Source of the DNA: Lachnospiraceae bacterium
Lineage (GTDB): Bacteria > Bacillota > Clostridia > Lachnospirales > Lachnospiraceae
Assembly (NCBI GenBank): GCA_900766575.1
Contig: CAAFVW010000121.1
Span: forward strand, 1 to 10,646
Reading direction: 5' to 3'
Length of the DNA: 10,646 nt
Shown here: positions 1 through 6,500 of the stretch, piece by piece
Layout: each line of letters opens with the position of its first letter
Numbering within the stretch: the stretch's first letter is position 1
Position numbers and translations under genes: made by a program
Notes under the pieces: model-generated
Told to the model about the DNA's origin: nothing
The model's database searches: none
What the model saw: only the letters and a program-made list of their open reading frames with translations

Positions 1-936
1 AAGAGCTATGAAGACGGCATGAAGTACTATGGCGACCTGAAAAAGGAAGGCAAGCTTACCGATATGACCATGGCTGAGTTCGCTGATTACTATCGTCAGA
101 AGAAGACCTACACTGAGCCTGAGTGTGCTCTGTGGAGAGACATCCTCTACGGTTCCGACAAGCAGTTGTTCTGGTATTGTGATCCCTTCATGCGTGCCTG
201 CGTAAATATGGATCAGGGTGGCGCGATCGTTGACCTGCGTCCTTATGCTGCAAAGCTTGAGTGGCCGGTAGGTATCGGTACCAAGCATGTGACCGATGCA
301 TCTTATCCTTTCCTGATCCAGGAGAAGTATCGCGCAGGTTACTTCACCCACTATGCAGGAGAAGGTACCGTAAGAAGTGCCAAGTTAAAACACAACGGTG
401 AGGAAGTGGATCTGTGCCTGTGCCGTACCAAGGCTCATTTCTCTCAGGAAGGCAACACCAGAATCCTGACACTGGATCCCGTAGACATCGAGTTCTACGA
501 TCTGACCGTAAAATTACAGACCATCGTTTCCTTCGAGGAGGGCAGCTCTGCGATCAAGATCGAGCGTAAGATCCTGGAGATGAGCGATCCGAACGCTGAA
601 GTAGAACTGAACGAGTATATCGTAGCCTGCTACGGTACCACAGAGTATTCCGAGGATATGCTGGGTATCACCTTAAGCACCAGGAAGGGTGACGAGGTAG
701 AGACTCTGGATTACGAGTACAAGTGCCGTGAGATGGAGAAGGCAGACGCTGATGAAGTAAGAGCGGTGATCCCTCAGATCGAAACCGCAGTATCCATGAC
801 TACCAATGCAGAAGGCGCTGTCGGATATGTGAAGGAAGGATACGCATTCTCCCCGATGCTTACACTGGGTTACAATTCCAAGATCAAGGATAAGGAGGTC
901 GTTGCAACATGGCTCAAGCTGGAAAAGGCAAATTAA
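1..936 (+). CDS. C-terminal part of a large protein of unknown function (5' truncated)
   Basis: The reading frame is open from base 1, so the start lies outside the window and the ATG at 19 is probably internal. About 311 residues are visible. They are hydrophilic, rich in alternating beta-strand-like stretches, and have no membrane segment. The stretch DMTMAEFADYYRQKK near the visible N-terminus, followed by a long beta-rich region (about residues 60-300), is reminiscent of the C-terminal beta-sandwich parts of carbohydrate-active enzymes such as GH57 or polysaccharide-deacetylase-like proteins. That resemblance is an impression, not an identification. The stop codon lies 25 bases inside the next gene, so the two are probably co-transcribed and translationally coupled. 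I do not recognise the family, and the missing N-terminal part would decide it. Confidence 0.75.
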   Translation, partial: KSYEDGMKYYGDLKKEGKLTDMTMAEFADYYRQKKTYTEPECALWRDILYGSDKQLFWYCDPFMRACVNMDQGGAIVDLRPYAAKLEWPVGIGTKHVTDASYPFLIQEKYRAGYFTHYAGEGTVRSAKLKHNGEEVDLCLCRTKAHFSQEGNTRILTLDPVDIEFYDLTVKLQTIVSFEEGSSAIKIERKILEMSDPNAEVELNEYIVACYGTTEYSEDMLGITLSTRKGDEVETLDYEYKCREMEKADADEVRAVIPQIETAVSMTTNAEGAVGYVKEGYAFSPMLTLGYNSKIKDKEVVATWLKLEKAN

Positions 937-1127
937 ACTACAGATGTCCCTCTTGCTTCATGAGAGATATTGATATGGATATGTTCTACGATAAGGATAA
1001 AAAGGAATACTACTGTCTGCGTTGCCAGTACAGAGGTTCCGAAGAAGATGTTCTGCAGAAAAACGAAATGGCAAGATTCCGTTACGGTGCAATGTACAAG
1101 AGATATACCAAATTTGATTTTGATTAA
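909..1127 (+). CDS. Small zinc-ribbon protein, 72 aa
   Basis: The protein has two CxxC knuckles, CPSC at residues 13-16 and CLRC at 36-39. They are separated by 19 residues containing an acidic and aromatic stretch, the usual geometry of a four-cysteine zinc ribbon. The tail is basic and aromatic (RFRYGAMYKRYTKFDFD). The start is well supported by an AAGGAGG ribosome binding site at 892-898, 10 bases before the ATG and inside the preceding gene. The two genes overlap by 28 bases in different frames and share the terminator at 1152-1181. Short zinc ribbons like this often bind nucleic acid or a protein partner, but nothing here identifies a specific role. Confidence 0.8.
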   Translation: MAQAGKGKLNYRCPSCFMRDIDMDMFYDKDKKEYYCLRCQYRGSEEDVLQKNEMARFRYGAMYKRYTKFDFD

Positions 1128-1151
1128 TAAATTAATCATCAGAACGGATAC

Positions 1152-1181
1152 AAAAAGGAGAGTCGGCTGACTCTCCTTTTT
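1152..1181. terminator. Bidirectional Rho-independent terminator
   Basis: A perfect 13-bp inverted repeat (1152-1164 and 1169-1181) flanks a 4-base GGCT loop. The GC core GGAGAGTC/GACTCTCC is bounded by five A on the left and five T on the right, so it has a U-tract in both directions. It sits between the zinc-ribbon gene (plus) and the 95-aa gene (minus), which converge on it, and it probably ends both transcripts. Confidence 0.92.
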
Positions 1182-1217
1182 CGTGTAATATTTTATGTAA
1201 ATAAAAATCTCATCATT

Positions 1218-1505
1218 CTACAGATAATTGGTATTGGAACGTTTTAGAATGAACTTCACATTATAGCCGGACTCATCGCAGATACCGCGGACGATTTCTT
1301 CCGCTTCATCCTTTACATTGTCGTTGATACAAATGACACAGACATCTTTTTTACGGCTGAACAGAGAAGCCTTGGGCCAGCGGATATAATAGGAGATCCG
1401 GTTCTTCAGCAAAGCTCTCTCAATGAGCTGTTTGCAATCGGGATCGGATACTTCGCACAATTCAATTTCATTGTTTACTTTCACGGTCGTATATAGTGGC
1501 TGCAT
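1218..1505 (-). CDS. Hypothetical protein, 95 aa
   Basis: This is a soluble small protein with no signal peptide or membrane segment. Four cysteines are spread along the chain rather than paired in CxxC motifs, so it is not a zinc ribbon. The layout is a beta strand, a helix (about residues 22-35, DCKQLIERALLKNR), a strand, then KKDVCVICINDNVKDEAEEI. This beta-alpha-beta pattern recalls small ferredoxin-like domains of the DUF2007/GlnB-like type, but only as a fold impression. The start is supported by GGAGGTGA (complement of 1510-1517) just upstream of the ATG. Its own promoter lies at 1535-1564, and transcription runs into the terminator at 1152-1181. Confidence 0.75.
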   Translation of the reverse strand: MQPLYTTVKVNNEIELCEVSDPDCKQLIERALLKNRISYYIRWPKASLFSRKKDVCVICINDNVKDEAEEIVRGICDESGYNVKFILKRSNTNYL

Positions 1506-1534
1506 GATGTCACCTCCAATAGTATTACAAAGCG

Positions 1535-1564
1535 ATTATAGCACAGACACTCAAAAATGTGCAA
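1535..1564 (-). promoter_or_regulatory. Sigma-A-type promoter of the 95-aa gene
   Basis: On the minus strand the sequence reads TTGCAC (complement of 1559-1564), 18 bases, then a perfect TATAAT (complement of 1535-1540). The -10 lies about 30 bases upstream of the start codon at 1505. It is back-to-back with the plus-strand promoter at 1578-1606; the two -35 boxes are only 13 bases apart. Confidence 0.75.
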
Positions 1565-1577
1565 GTAGAGCTTATAC

Positions 1578-1606
1578 TTGACGCGTTATTTGGAAGAAGG
1601 TAGAAT
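1578..1606 (+). promoter_or_regulatory. Sigma-A-type promoter of the 92-aa coiled-coil gene
   Basis: TTGACG (1578-1583), a 17-base spacer, then TAGAAT (1601-1606): each box is one base from consensus. The predicted transcript start near 1613 gives a leader of about 63 bases before the ATG at 1676. Confidence 0.75.
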
Positions 1607-1675
1607 ATAACTGATCGAAAACGTCAGATGCGGCAGCGTGCGCGAATGTGTGTCGAAGAGAAAGGAGATACTACC

Positions 1676-1954
1676 ATGGATATTATAGAGAAGATCGGTG
1701 ATACCATAACCGAAAAAGGAAAAGCAGCAGCGGATAAAGCAAAAGAACTGGCAGCCATTGCAAACCTGAAAAGCCAGATTTCTACCTGTGAAGAAGTCAT
1801 GAAGAAAAATTATCTGGAGATCGGCAAGATCTATTTTGATCAGTATAGCGATATGCCGGAACCTCCCTTTGAAAAACAATGTGAGACTATTAAGAACAGT
1901 CAGAGAGCCATTGCGGATCTTCAGCAGAAGATTGAGCAGCTGAAAGCAAAATAA
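1676..1954 (+). CDS. Small coiled-coil protein, 92 aa
   Basis: An amphipathic, lysine- and alanine-rich N-terminal helix (MDIIEKIGDTITEKGKAAAD) is followed by a predicted coiled coil. A short proline-rich break (MPEPP, about residues 60-64) precedes a second helix ending in a heptad-like tail. The arrangement resembles small Lachnospiraceae proteins that join a helical N-terminus to a C-terminal zinc ribbon; here no CxxC ribbon is present. I chose the ATG at 1676 over an in-frame ATG at 1628 because AAGGAG (1662-1667) sits 8 bases before it and the 16 extra residues are arginine-rich and unlike the rest. The gene is monocistronic, with a promoter at 1578-1606 and a terminator at 1979-2008. 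Function unknown. Confidence 0.8.
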   Translation: MDIIEKIGDTITEKGKAAADKAKELAAIANLKSQISTCEEVMKKNYLEIGKIYFDQYSDMPEPPFEKQCETIKNSQRAIADLQQKIEQLKAK

Positions 1955-1978
1955 CAAATAATAGGAAAAGTAGCAAAT

Positions 1979-2008
1979 AAAAACAGGGTTGACAGCAGCC
2001 CTGTTTTT
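1979..2008 (+). terminator. Rho-independent terminator after the coiled-coil gene
   Basis: A 10-bp stem (1979-1988 with 1999-2008) has the core ACAGGG/CCCTGT. It can extend inward by three more pairs, one of them G-U, to a tetraloop ACAG at 1992-1995. It is followed by TTTTTATTTAT. The loop region also carries the -35 box of the next promoter. Confidence 0.88.
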
Positions 2009-2017
2009 ATTTATAAT
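1989..2017 (+). promoter_or_regulatory. Perfect consensus promoter of the tetR gene
   Basis: TTGACA (1989-1994), exactly 17 bases, then TATAAT (2012-2017): a full match to the sigma-A consensus at optimal spacing. The -35 lies in the apical part of the upstream terminator hairpin and the spacer contains its U-tract. The predicted start (about 2024) falls in the palindromic operator at 2022-2038, so this strong promoter is probably held down by the regulator it produces. Confidence 0.88.
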
Positions 2018-2021
2018 CCAG

Positions 2022-2038
2022 ACATAACGATGTTATGT
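2022..2038. promoter_or_regulatory. Palindromic operator O1 (TetR autoregulation site)
   Basis: ACATAACGATGTTATGT has perfect 7-bp arms around GAT. It covers the predicted transcription start of tetR, four bases after the -10. Fourteen of its bases recur in the same order at 2775-2791, the only other copy I see in the window. A site shared by the two promoters flanking a TetR gene is the expected signature of its operator. Confidence 0.82.
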
Positions 2039-2077
2039 GAATGAGTGAACATATGTAGCAGTGGAGAATAACAGAGA

Positions 2078-2713
2078 ATGCCATCAAGACAGGAAAATCA
2101 AAATGAAAATAAAGAAACGAGAAAACATCTTCTGGAATGTGCCCGGAAGGAGTTTCTGGAAAAAGGATATATGAAGGCTTCCCTGCGGAGTATCTGCAAA
2201 GAAGCGGGAGTGACTACCGGAGCCTTATATTTCTTTTTTAAAGATAAGGAAGACCTTTTTGCGGCTCTGGTGGAGGAGCCGCTGCACCAGCTCTACAGCG
2301 CCATGGAGGAACACTATACCACAGAGATGAAGCATGAAGAACAGGTGGCACAGCTGGAACTTTCGGATAACGCGGATCTGGAAGCTTCCAGGCAGATCAT
2401 CCGTCATATGTATGCGAACCGGGAGGCCTTTCTTTTGCTGCTGACGAAATCGCAGGGGTCGCGCTTTGAAAATTGTGCGGATGAGATCGTGGACATTTCG
2501 GAGCAACAATACAGGCGGCTATGCGATACGGTGACCAGGGCTACCGGAAAACCGCGTATTGACGGTTATATGACACATTGGATGGCACATATTATGGTAG
2601 ATACGTTTGCACATCTGTTTCTGCACGAGGAGGAAGAAAGCGTGGCGTTGAAGCATATTGATGCGCTGACCAGATATCTGATTCGCGGATGGATGGGAAT
2701 GATGACAGAATAA
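2078..2713 (+). CDS. TetR/AcrR-family transcriptional regulator
   Basis: This 211-residue protein has the length and layout of the TetR family. The N-terminal DNA-binding domain is residues 14-61: ARKEFLEKGYMKASLRSICKEAG leads into the helix-turn-helix, with the recognition helix TTGALYFFFKDKEDLF at 46-61. The remaining 150 residues form an all-helical ligand and dimer domain with little family-wide conservation, so the inducer cannot be read. It ends in a tryptophan- and methionine-rich helix. GGAG (2063-2066) is 11 bases before the ATG. It lies upstream of, and on the same strand as, the ABC operon, and shares an operator sequence with it, so it is very probably the local repressor of that operon and of itself. 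An efflux regulator sensing the exported compound would be typical. Confidence 0.93.
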   Translation: MPSRQENQNENKETRKHLLECARKEFLEKGYMKASLRSICKEAGVTTGALYFFFKDKEDLFAALVEEPLHQLYSAMEEHYTTEMKHEEQVAQLELSDNADLEASRQIIRHMYANREAFLLLLTKSQGSRFENCADEIVDISEQQYRRLCDTVTRATGKPRIDGYMTHWMAHIMVDTFAHLFLHEEEESVALKHIDALTRYLIRGWMGMMTE

Positions 2714-2721
2714 AAAACAGA

Positions 2722-2759
2722 GCACCCGGATCCGAATCACCGGCATTTGGAACGGGTGC
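2722..2759. terminator. Hairpin after tetR, with its U-tract on the minus-strand side
   Basis: GCACCCG (2722-2728) pairs with CGGGTGC (2753-2759), and inner arms at 2731-2737 and 2745-2751 extend the stem with one G-U pair. There is no T-run on the plus strand, so it is a poor terminator for tetR. Read on the minus strand it is followed within a few bases by TTTTTT (complement of 2712-2717), so it could stop antisense transcription into tetR. Its right arm overlaps the probable -35 of the ABC promoter. Confidence 0.5.
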
Positions 2760-2776
2760 ATATTCAGAGATATAAC
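2747..2776 (+). promoter_or_regulatory. Probable promoter of the ABC transporter operon
   Basis: TTGGAA (2747-2752), 18 bases, then TATAAC (2771-2776). The boxes are weaker than those of tetR. The -10 overlaps the palindrome O2 by two bases and the Fur-like site follows directly, which places the predicted start (about 2783) under both sites. Assignment rests on position and box similarity only. Confidence 0.55.
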
Positions 2777-2791
2777 ATAACAGTGTTATGC
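2775..2791. promoter_or_regulatory. Palindromic operator O2 (TetR site on the ABC promoter)
   Basis: ACATAACAGTGTTATGC contains the perfect 7-1-7 palindrome CATAACA-G-TGTTATG. It matches O1 at 14 of 17 positions, and both copies are followed two bases later by AATGA. It overlaps the end of the -10 box and the predicted start, a repressing position. Confidence 0.8.
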
Positions 2792-2808
2792 TAATGAAAA
2801 TCATTATC
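2790..2808. promoter_or_regulatory. Fur-box-like site
   Basis: GCTAATGAAAATCATTATC matches the classical 19-bp Fur box GATAATGATAATCATTATC at 17 positions. In the 7-1-7 form (TGATAAT-N-ATTATCA) the match at 2795-2809 is 13 of 14 bases. It starts at the last G of O2's perfect palindrome, so the two sites adjoin. It does not resemble the usual PerR (TTATAAT) or Zur half-sites as well. The implied control by a Fur-family repressor with iron is an inference from the motif. Confidence 0.7.
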
Positions 2809-2882
2809 ATTAATGACAGAAGCATGGGATAGATAAAGACAAAGAATGCCTGAGAGAAGGCAGATAGATGAGGAGGAAAAAG

Positions 2883-3584
2883 ATGTATCTGGAAGTAAAG
2901 GATTTGAAAAAAAGTTATGGAGAGGGCGGCGGTTATGTACAGGTGCTGAAAGGTATCACGGCCGGAGTGGAAAAAGGGGAGATGTGTGTCATCCAGGGAA
3001 CCAGCGGCTCCGGCAAATCCACATTGCTCAACTGCATCGGAGGTCTGGATACGGTAGATTCCGGTTCCATCCGGGTGGACGGACAGGAAGTAGTGGGATT
3101 AAACAGCAAAGCATTGTCCGGTTACCGCAGGGAGAAGCTGGGTTTTATCTTCCAGTTTTATAATCTGGTGCCGAATCTGACGGTAAAGGAAAACATTCAG
3201 GTCTGTCAGTATCTGACCAGGAACCCTCTGAACCTGGAAGAACTGTTGCAGGTATTGGGGCTTACGGAACATCAGAATAAATTCCCGGCACAGCTTTCCG
3301 GCGGACAGCAGCAGCGCTGTGCCATCGCCAGGGCCCTGATCAAAAACCCCAGTCTTTTACTGTGTGATGAGCCGACAGGAGCGCTGGATTCCAAGACTTC
3401 CAGAGATATCCTGATGCTGTTGGAGGATATTAACAGACAGTACGGAACTACCATGCTGATTGTAACGCATAACAATTCCATTAAAAATATGGTACATCAG
3501 GTTATCATGATCAAAGACGGACAGATCAGCAAGAATTACCGGAATGAGAAGCGGATTCCGGCGGCAGAACTGGAGGATTTGTAG
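2883..3584 (+). CDS. ABC transporter ATP-binding protein (MacB/LolD/YtrE type)
   Basis: This 233-residue nucleotide-binding subunit has all motifs intact: Walker A GTSGSGKST (39-47), Q-loop glutamine 91 in FQFYNL, signature LSGGQ (138-142), Walker B LLLCDEP (158-164) with catalytic Glu163, D-loop ALD (167-169) and H-loop His196. The sequence DEPTGALDS and the short length are typical of ATPases that serve FtsX-type permeases (MacB, LolD, BceA, HrtA), not of importers. I start at 2883 because AGGAGG (2871-2876) is 6 bases upstream. The in-frame ATG at 2868 lies before that site and would add only MRRKK. The stop is one base before the permease start, so the two genes are surely one operon. It should hydrolyse ATP at the inner face of the membrane to drive the permease. 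Confidence 0.95.
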   Translation: MYLEVKDLKKSYGEGGGYVQVLKGITAGVEKGEMCVIQGTSGSGKSTLLNCIGGLDTVDSGSIRVDGQEVVGLNSKALSGYRREKLGFIFQFYNLVPNLTVKENIQVCQYLTRNPLNLEELLQVLGLTEHQNKFPAQLSGGQQQRCAIARALIKNPSLLLCDEPTGALDSKTSRDILMLLEDINRQYGTTMLIVTHNNSIKNMVHQVIMIKDGQISKNYRNEKRIPAAELEDL

Positions 3585-3585
3585 G

Positions 3586-6500
3586 ATGCAGAGGATATTA
3601 AGCAAGCGAGTACTTCGGGATATCCGGGAAAATCTGCTGCGGTATCTGGCATTGTTTTTCCTGGTGGCATTGGTGATGTATATGGTGGTGGCCATTGTGG
3701 GGGCCGCAGAGACGATCATCCACGGAACGGAAGAGAGCGGAAAGCTTCATCACAGAGAGGATGGACAGTTTGGCGTTTTTGTTCCGCTGACAGACAGTGA
3801 GATCGCACAGATCACGGAAGCGGGTGTGACATTGCAGAGAGATTTTTCCCTGGATTTTCATCTGGGACAGTCAACGCTTCGCATCTATCAGACCAGAGAA
3901 GCCATAGACCTGTTTGTCCCGGCAGAAGGAAAAGAGTTCCCTTCGCAGGGGGAAATCCTCATGGAACAGCATTACGCGGAAAAACATGAGTTACAGTTAG
4001 GCGATACTGTCCCGGTAGGCGGAAGAGACTTCATCGTTGCGGGAATCGGAAGTACTCCGGACTATGATGCTTCTTATGAGAAGACATCAGATACCACGGT
4101 GGACAGCAATCTGTTCGGTTTGGGTTTTGTCACGGCGGAGGATTACGAGAAGCTGGAGGAGGATGGGCAGAATTTCCGGACAGAGGACTATACTTATACC
4201 TATCTGCTGAACGATGCCATGACGGACCAGGAACTGAAGGAATTGTTACAGTCCTTTGTACTGGACCGCAGCAAGGTGACGGACACTTATTTTCTGGAAA
4301 TGCTGGCGGATGCGGAGGAGACGAAAAACGATATTCAGGATGGCATTCAGGAACTATTGGATGGTGTGAACGAACTGGCAGACGGCGTGGATGAACTGGC
4401 GGAGCACAATGCGGATCTGACCGATGCGGCAGATACTTTGTTCGAGGCCATGCTGGAACAGATAAACGACAGCCTGAAAAGTACCGGTGTGGAAGTAACA
4501 CTAACCTCTGCGAATTATGAGCAACAGCTGAATGCCATGATCGCAAATCCTCATGCCTATACGGCTTCCATAAGACAGGATTTACAGGATACAAAAAAAT
4601 CTCTGGAAGAGCTACAGGAGTTTAAGGCCGGGGTAAAATCGTATACGGACGGTGTCAATGCAGCCTCAGCGGGAGGCGGCGCATTAGTGAGTGGCATGAG
4701 TAAGATCACGGAGAACAGTGCTGCGCTGAATCAGGGAGCAGATGCTATTTTCAATGCCATTCTGGGTATGGTGAACGAACAGTTACAGACACAGTTCGGT
4801 GCTGTGGGAATTCCTTTTTCCGGTCTGACAGCAGATGATTATGGGGAACAGTTGGAGCAGCTGTCGGCAGTGCTCACACAAATGGGGGCTTCCCAGACAG
4901 CGGCACAGCTGTCGGCGGTGAAGGGACAGCTGGATACCGTGGTACAGTTCCGGGATGGAGTAAAAGCCTATACCGCAGGTGTCGGAGAAGCGGCCGGAGG
5001 ATCTCAGGAGCTGTTTCAGGGGTTGAGCGTGCTGTATACGGCCGGGGAACCTGTGGTGAGCGGAACAGACGCTGTGGTGGAGGCCGTAATGGATATGGTG
5101 GAAGCGCAGCTTGCGGAGAGCGATATGGATGTGGAGCTTACCGCAGAGAACTATAAGGATGAGCTGGACCGGCTGATGGCAGAGGGCAGCAGCGTGGATG
5201 CAACACTGCGGGATTCGCTGAAAGAGGCGAAGGATACTCTGGCAGACCTGGAGGATTTCCGGGAAGGAATCATTGACTATACGGATGCGGTGAATGAGAT
5301 CGCAGACGGCAGCAAGGAGCTTCGCGACGGCGTGCAGGAATTGCAGGACGAAGCAAATGATATGATCGATGAGTATTTTGCCTTTGATATAGACAATCTG
5401 ACACAGTTTCTGGTGGCAGGAGATAACCCCCGTATCGATGCCGCTGCCGGAGATGTGTTATTGAATAAGCTGGCAGGAATATTGTCGGGAGTGATCCTGA
5501 TGGTCATGTTCACTTATGTAATCTCGGTATTCGTGGTGCACAGTATTGAAAAGGAGAGCAGCGTCATCGGTGCATTGTATGCGCTGGGAGTTACCAGAGG
5601 GCAGCTGTTGTTCCATTATCTGTTGAATCCCATGCTGATCTCTTTCTTAGGCGGTGCAGTGGGATGCGCGTTTGGGTTCTCCCAATATGGCACCGGCTGG
5701 CAGATGGAAGATTCCCTTACCTATTATTCCCTGCCGCCCATGAACATTGTGACACCCGGATATCTGCTGGTCTACAGCCTGGTCATGCCTCCTGTGATCG
5801 CGGCTTTGATCAACAGTCTGATCATCAGTAAAAAGCTGAAACGCACGGCACTGTCACTGCTTCGCAATGAACAGACTGCCGGCAGAGCGGGGAAAATCCG
5901 GGACATGAATCTCGGCAACATGAAATTCACACACAGATTCCAGATACGTCAGCTGCTCCGGGAACTGCGTTCTGCGGTAGCGGTAGTGATCGGAATGTTT
6001 ATCTGTCTGCTGATTCTGATATTGTCCATTAACACTTACGTTTTATGCAAGAATTTCGGGGAAGCCTGTCTGGAAGAGACAAAGTATGAATATATGTATA
6101 CTTACAAATATCCTACGGAAGAAGTACCGGAGGGGGGAACACCGGCGTATGTAGAGACCTTGAAAAAGGAGGCTTACGGATACAACCTGGATGTGACAGT
6201 GCTGGGAATCGATGAGGACAATCCTTATTTTCCGATAGAGACAGGTAAAAAGAAAAATGAGATCGTGATCTCCAGTGCCGCCGCCCGGAAATTCGGGGTG
6301 AAGGTCGGTGAGAAACTGGTACTGTCGGATGAGGTGGGAGAGAGGGACTATGCCTTTACTGTGAAAGATATCGTGAAGTTCTCTTCCGGCATCTATGTAT
6401 TTATGGACAGAGATGCCATGCAGGAATTATTTGACCAGGACGAGGATTATTACAATGTAGTATTCGCAGATCATGCACTGGATATTGATAATGGACGATT

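Noticed and set aside
2592..2825. Minus-strand open frame spanning the tetR-ABC intergenic region
   Set aside because: It covers the operator and Fur-like site, is antisense to the end of tetR and has no supported start; the palindromes explain the region better.
2846..3163. Plus-strand open frame of 105 codons overlapping the ABC ATPase start
   Set aside because: It lies in another frame over Walker A and the Q-loop of the clear ATPase gene, and its arginine- and glycine-rich translation looks like an out-of-frame reading.
4130..4594. Minus-strand open frame of 154 codons inside the permease
   Set aside because: Its proline-, histidine- and arginine-rich translation is typical of the antisense of an acidic coding region.
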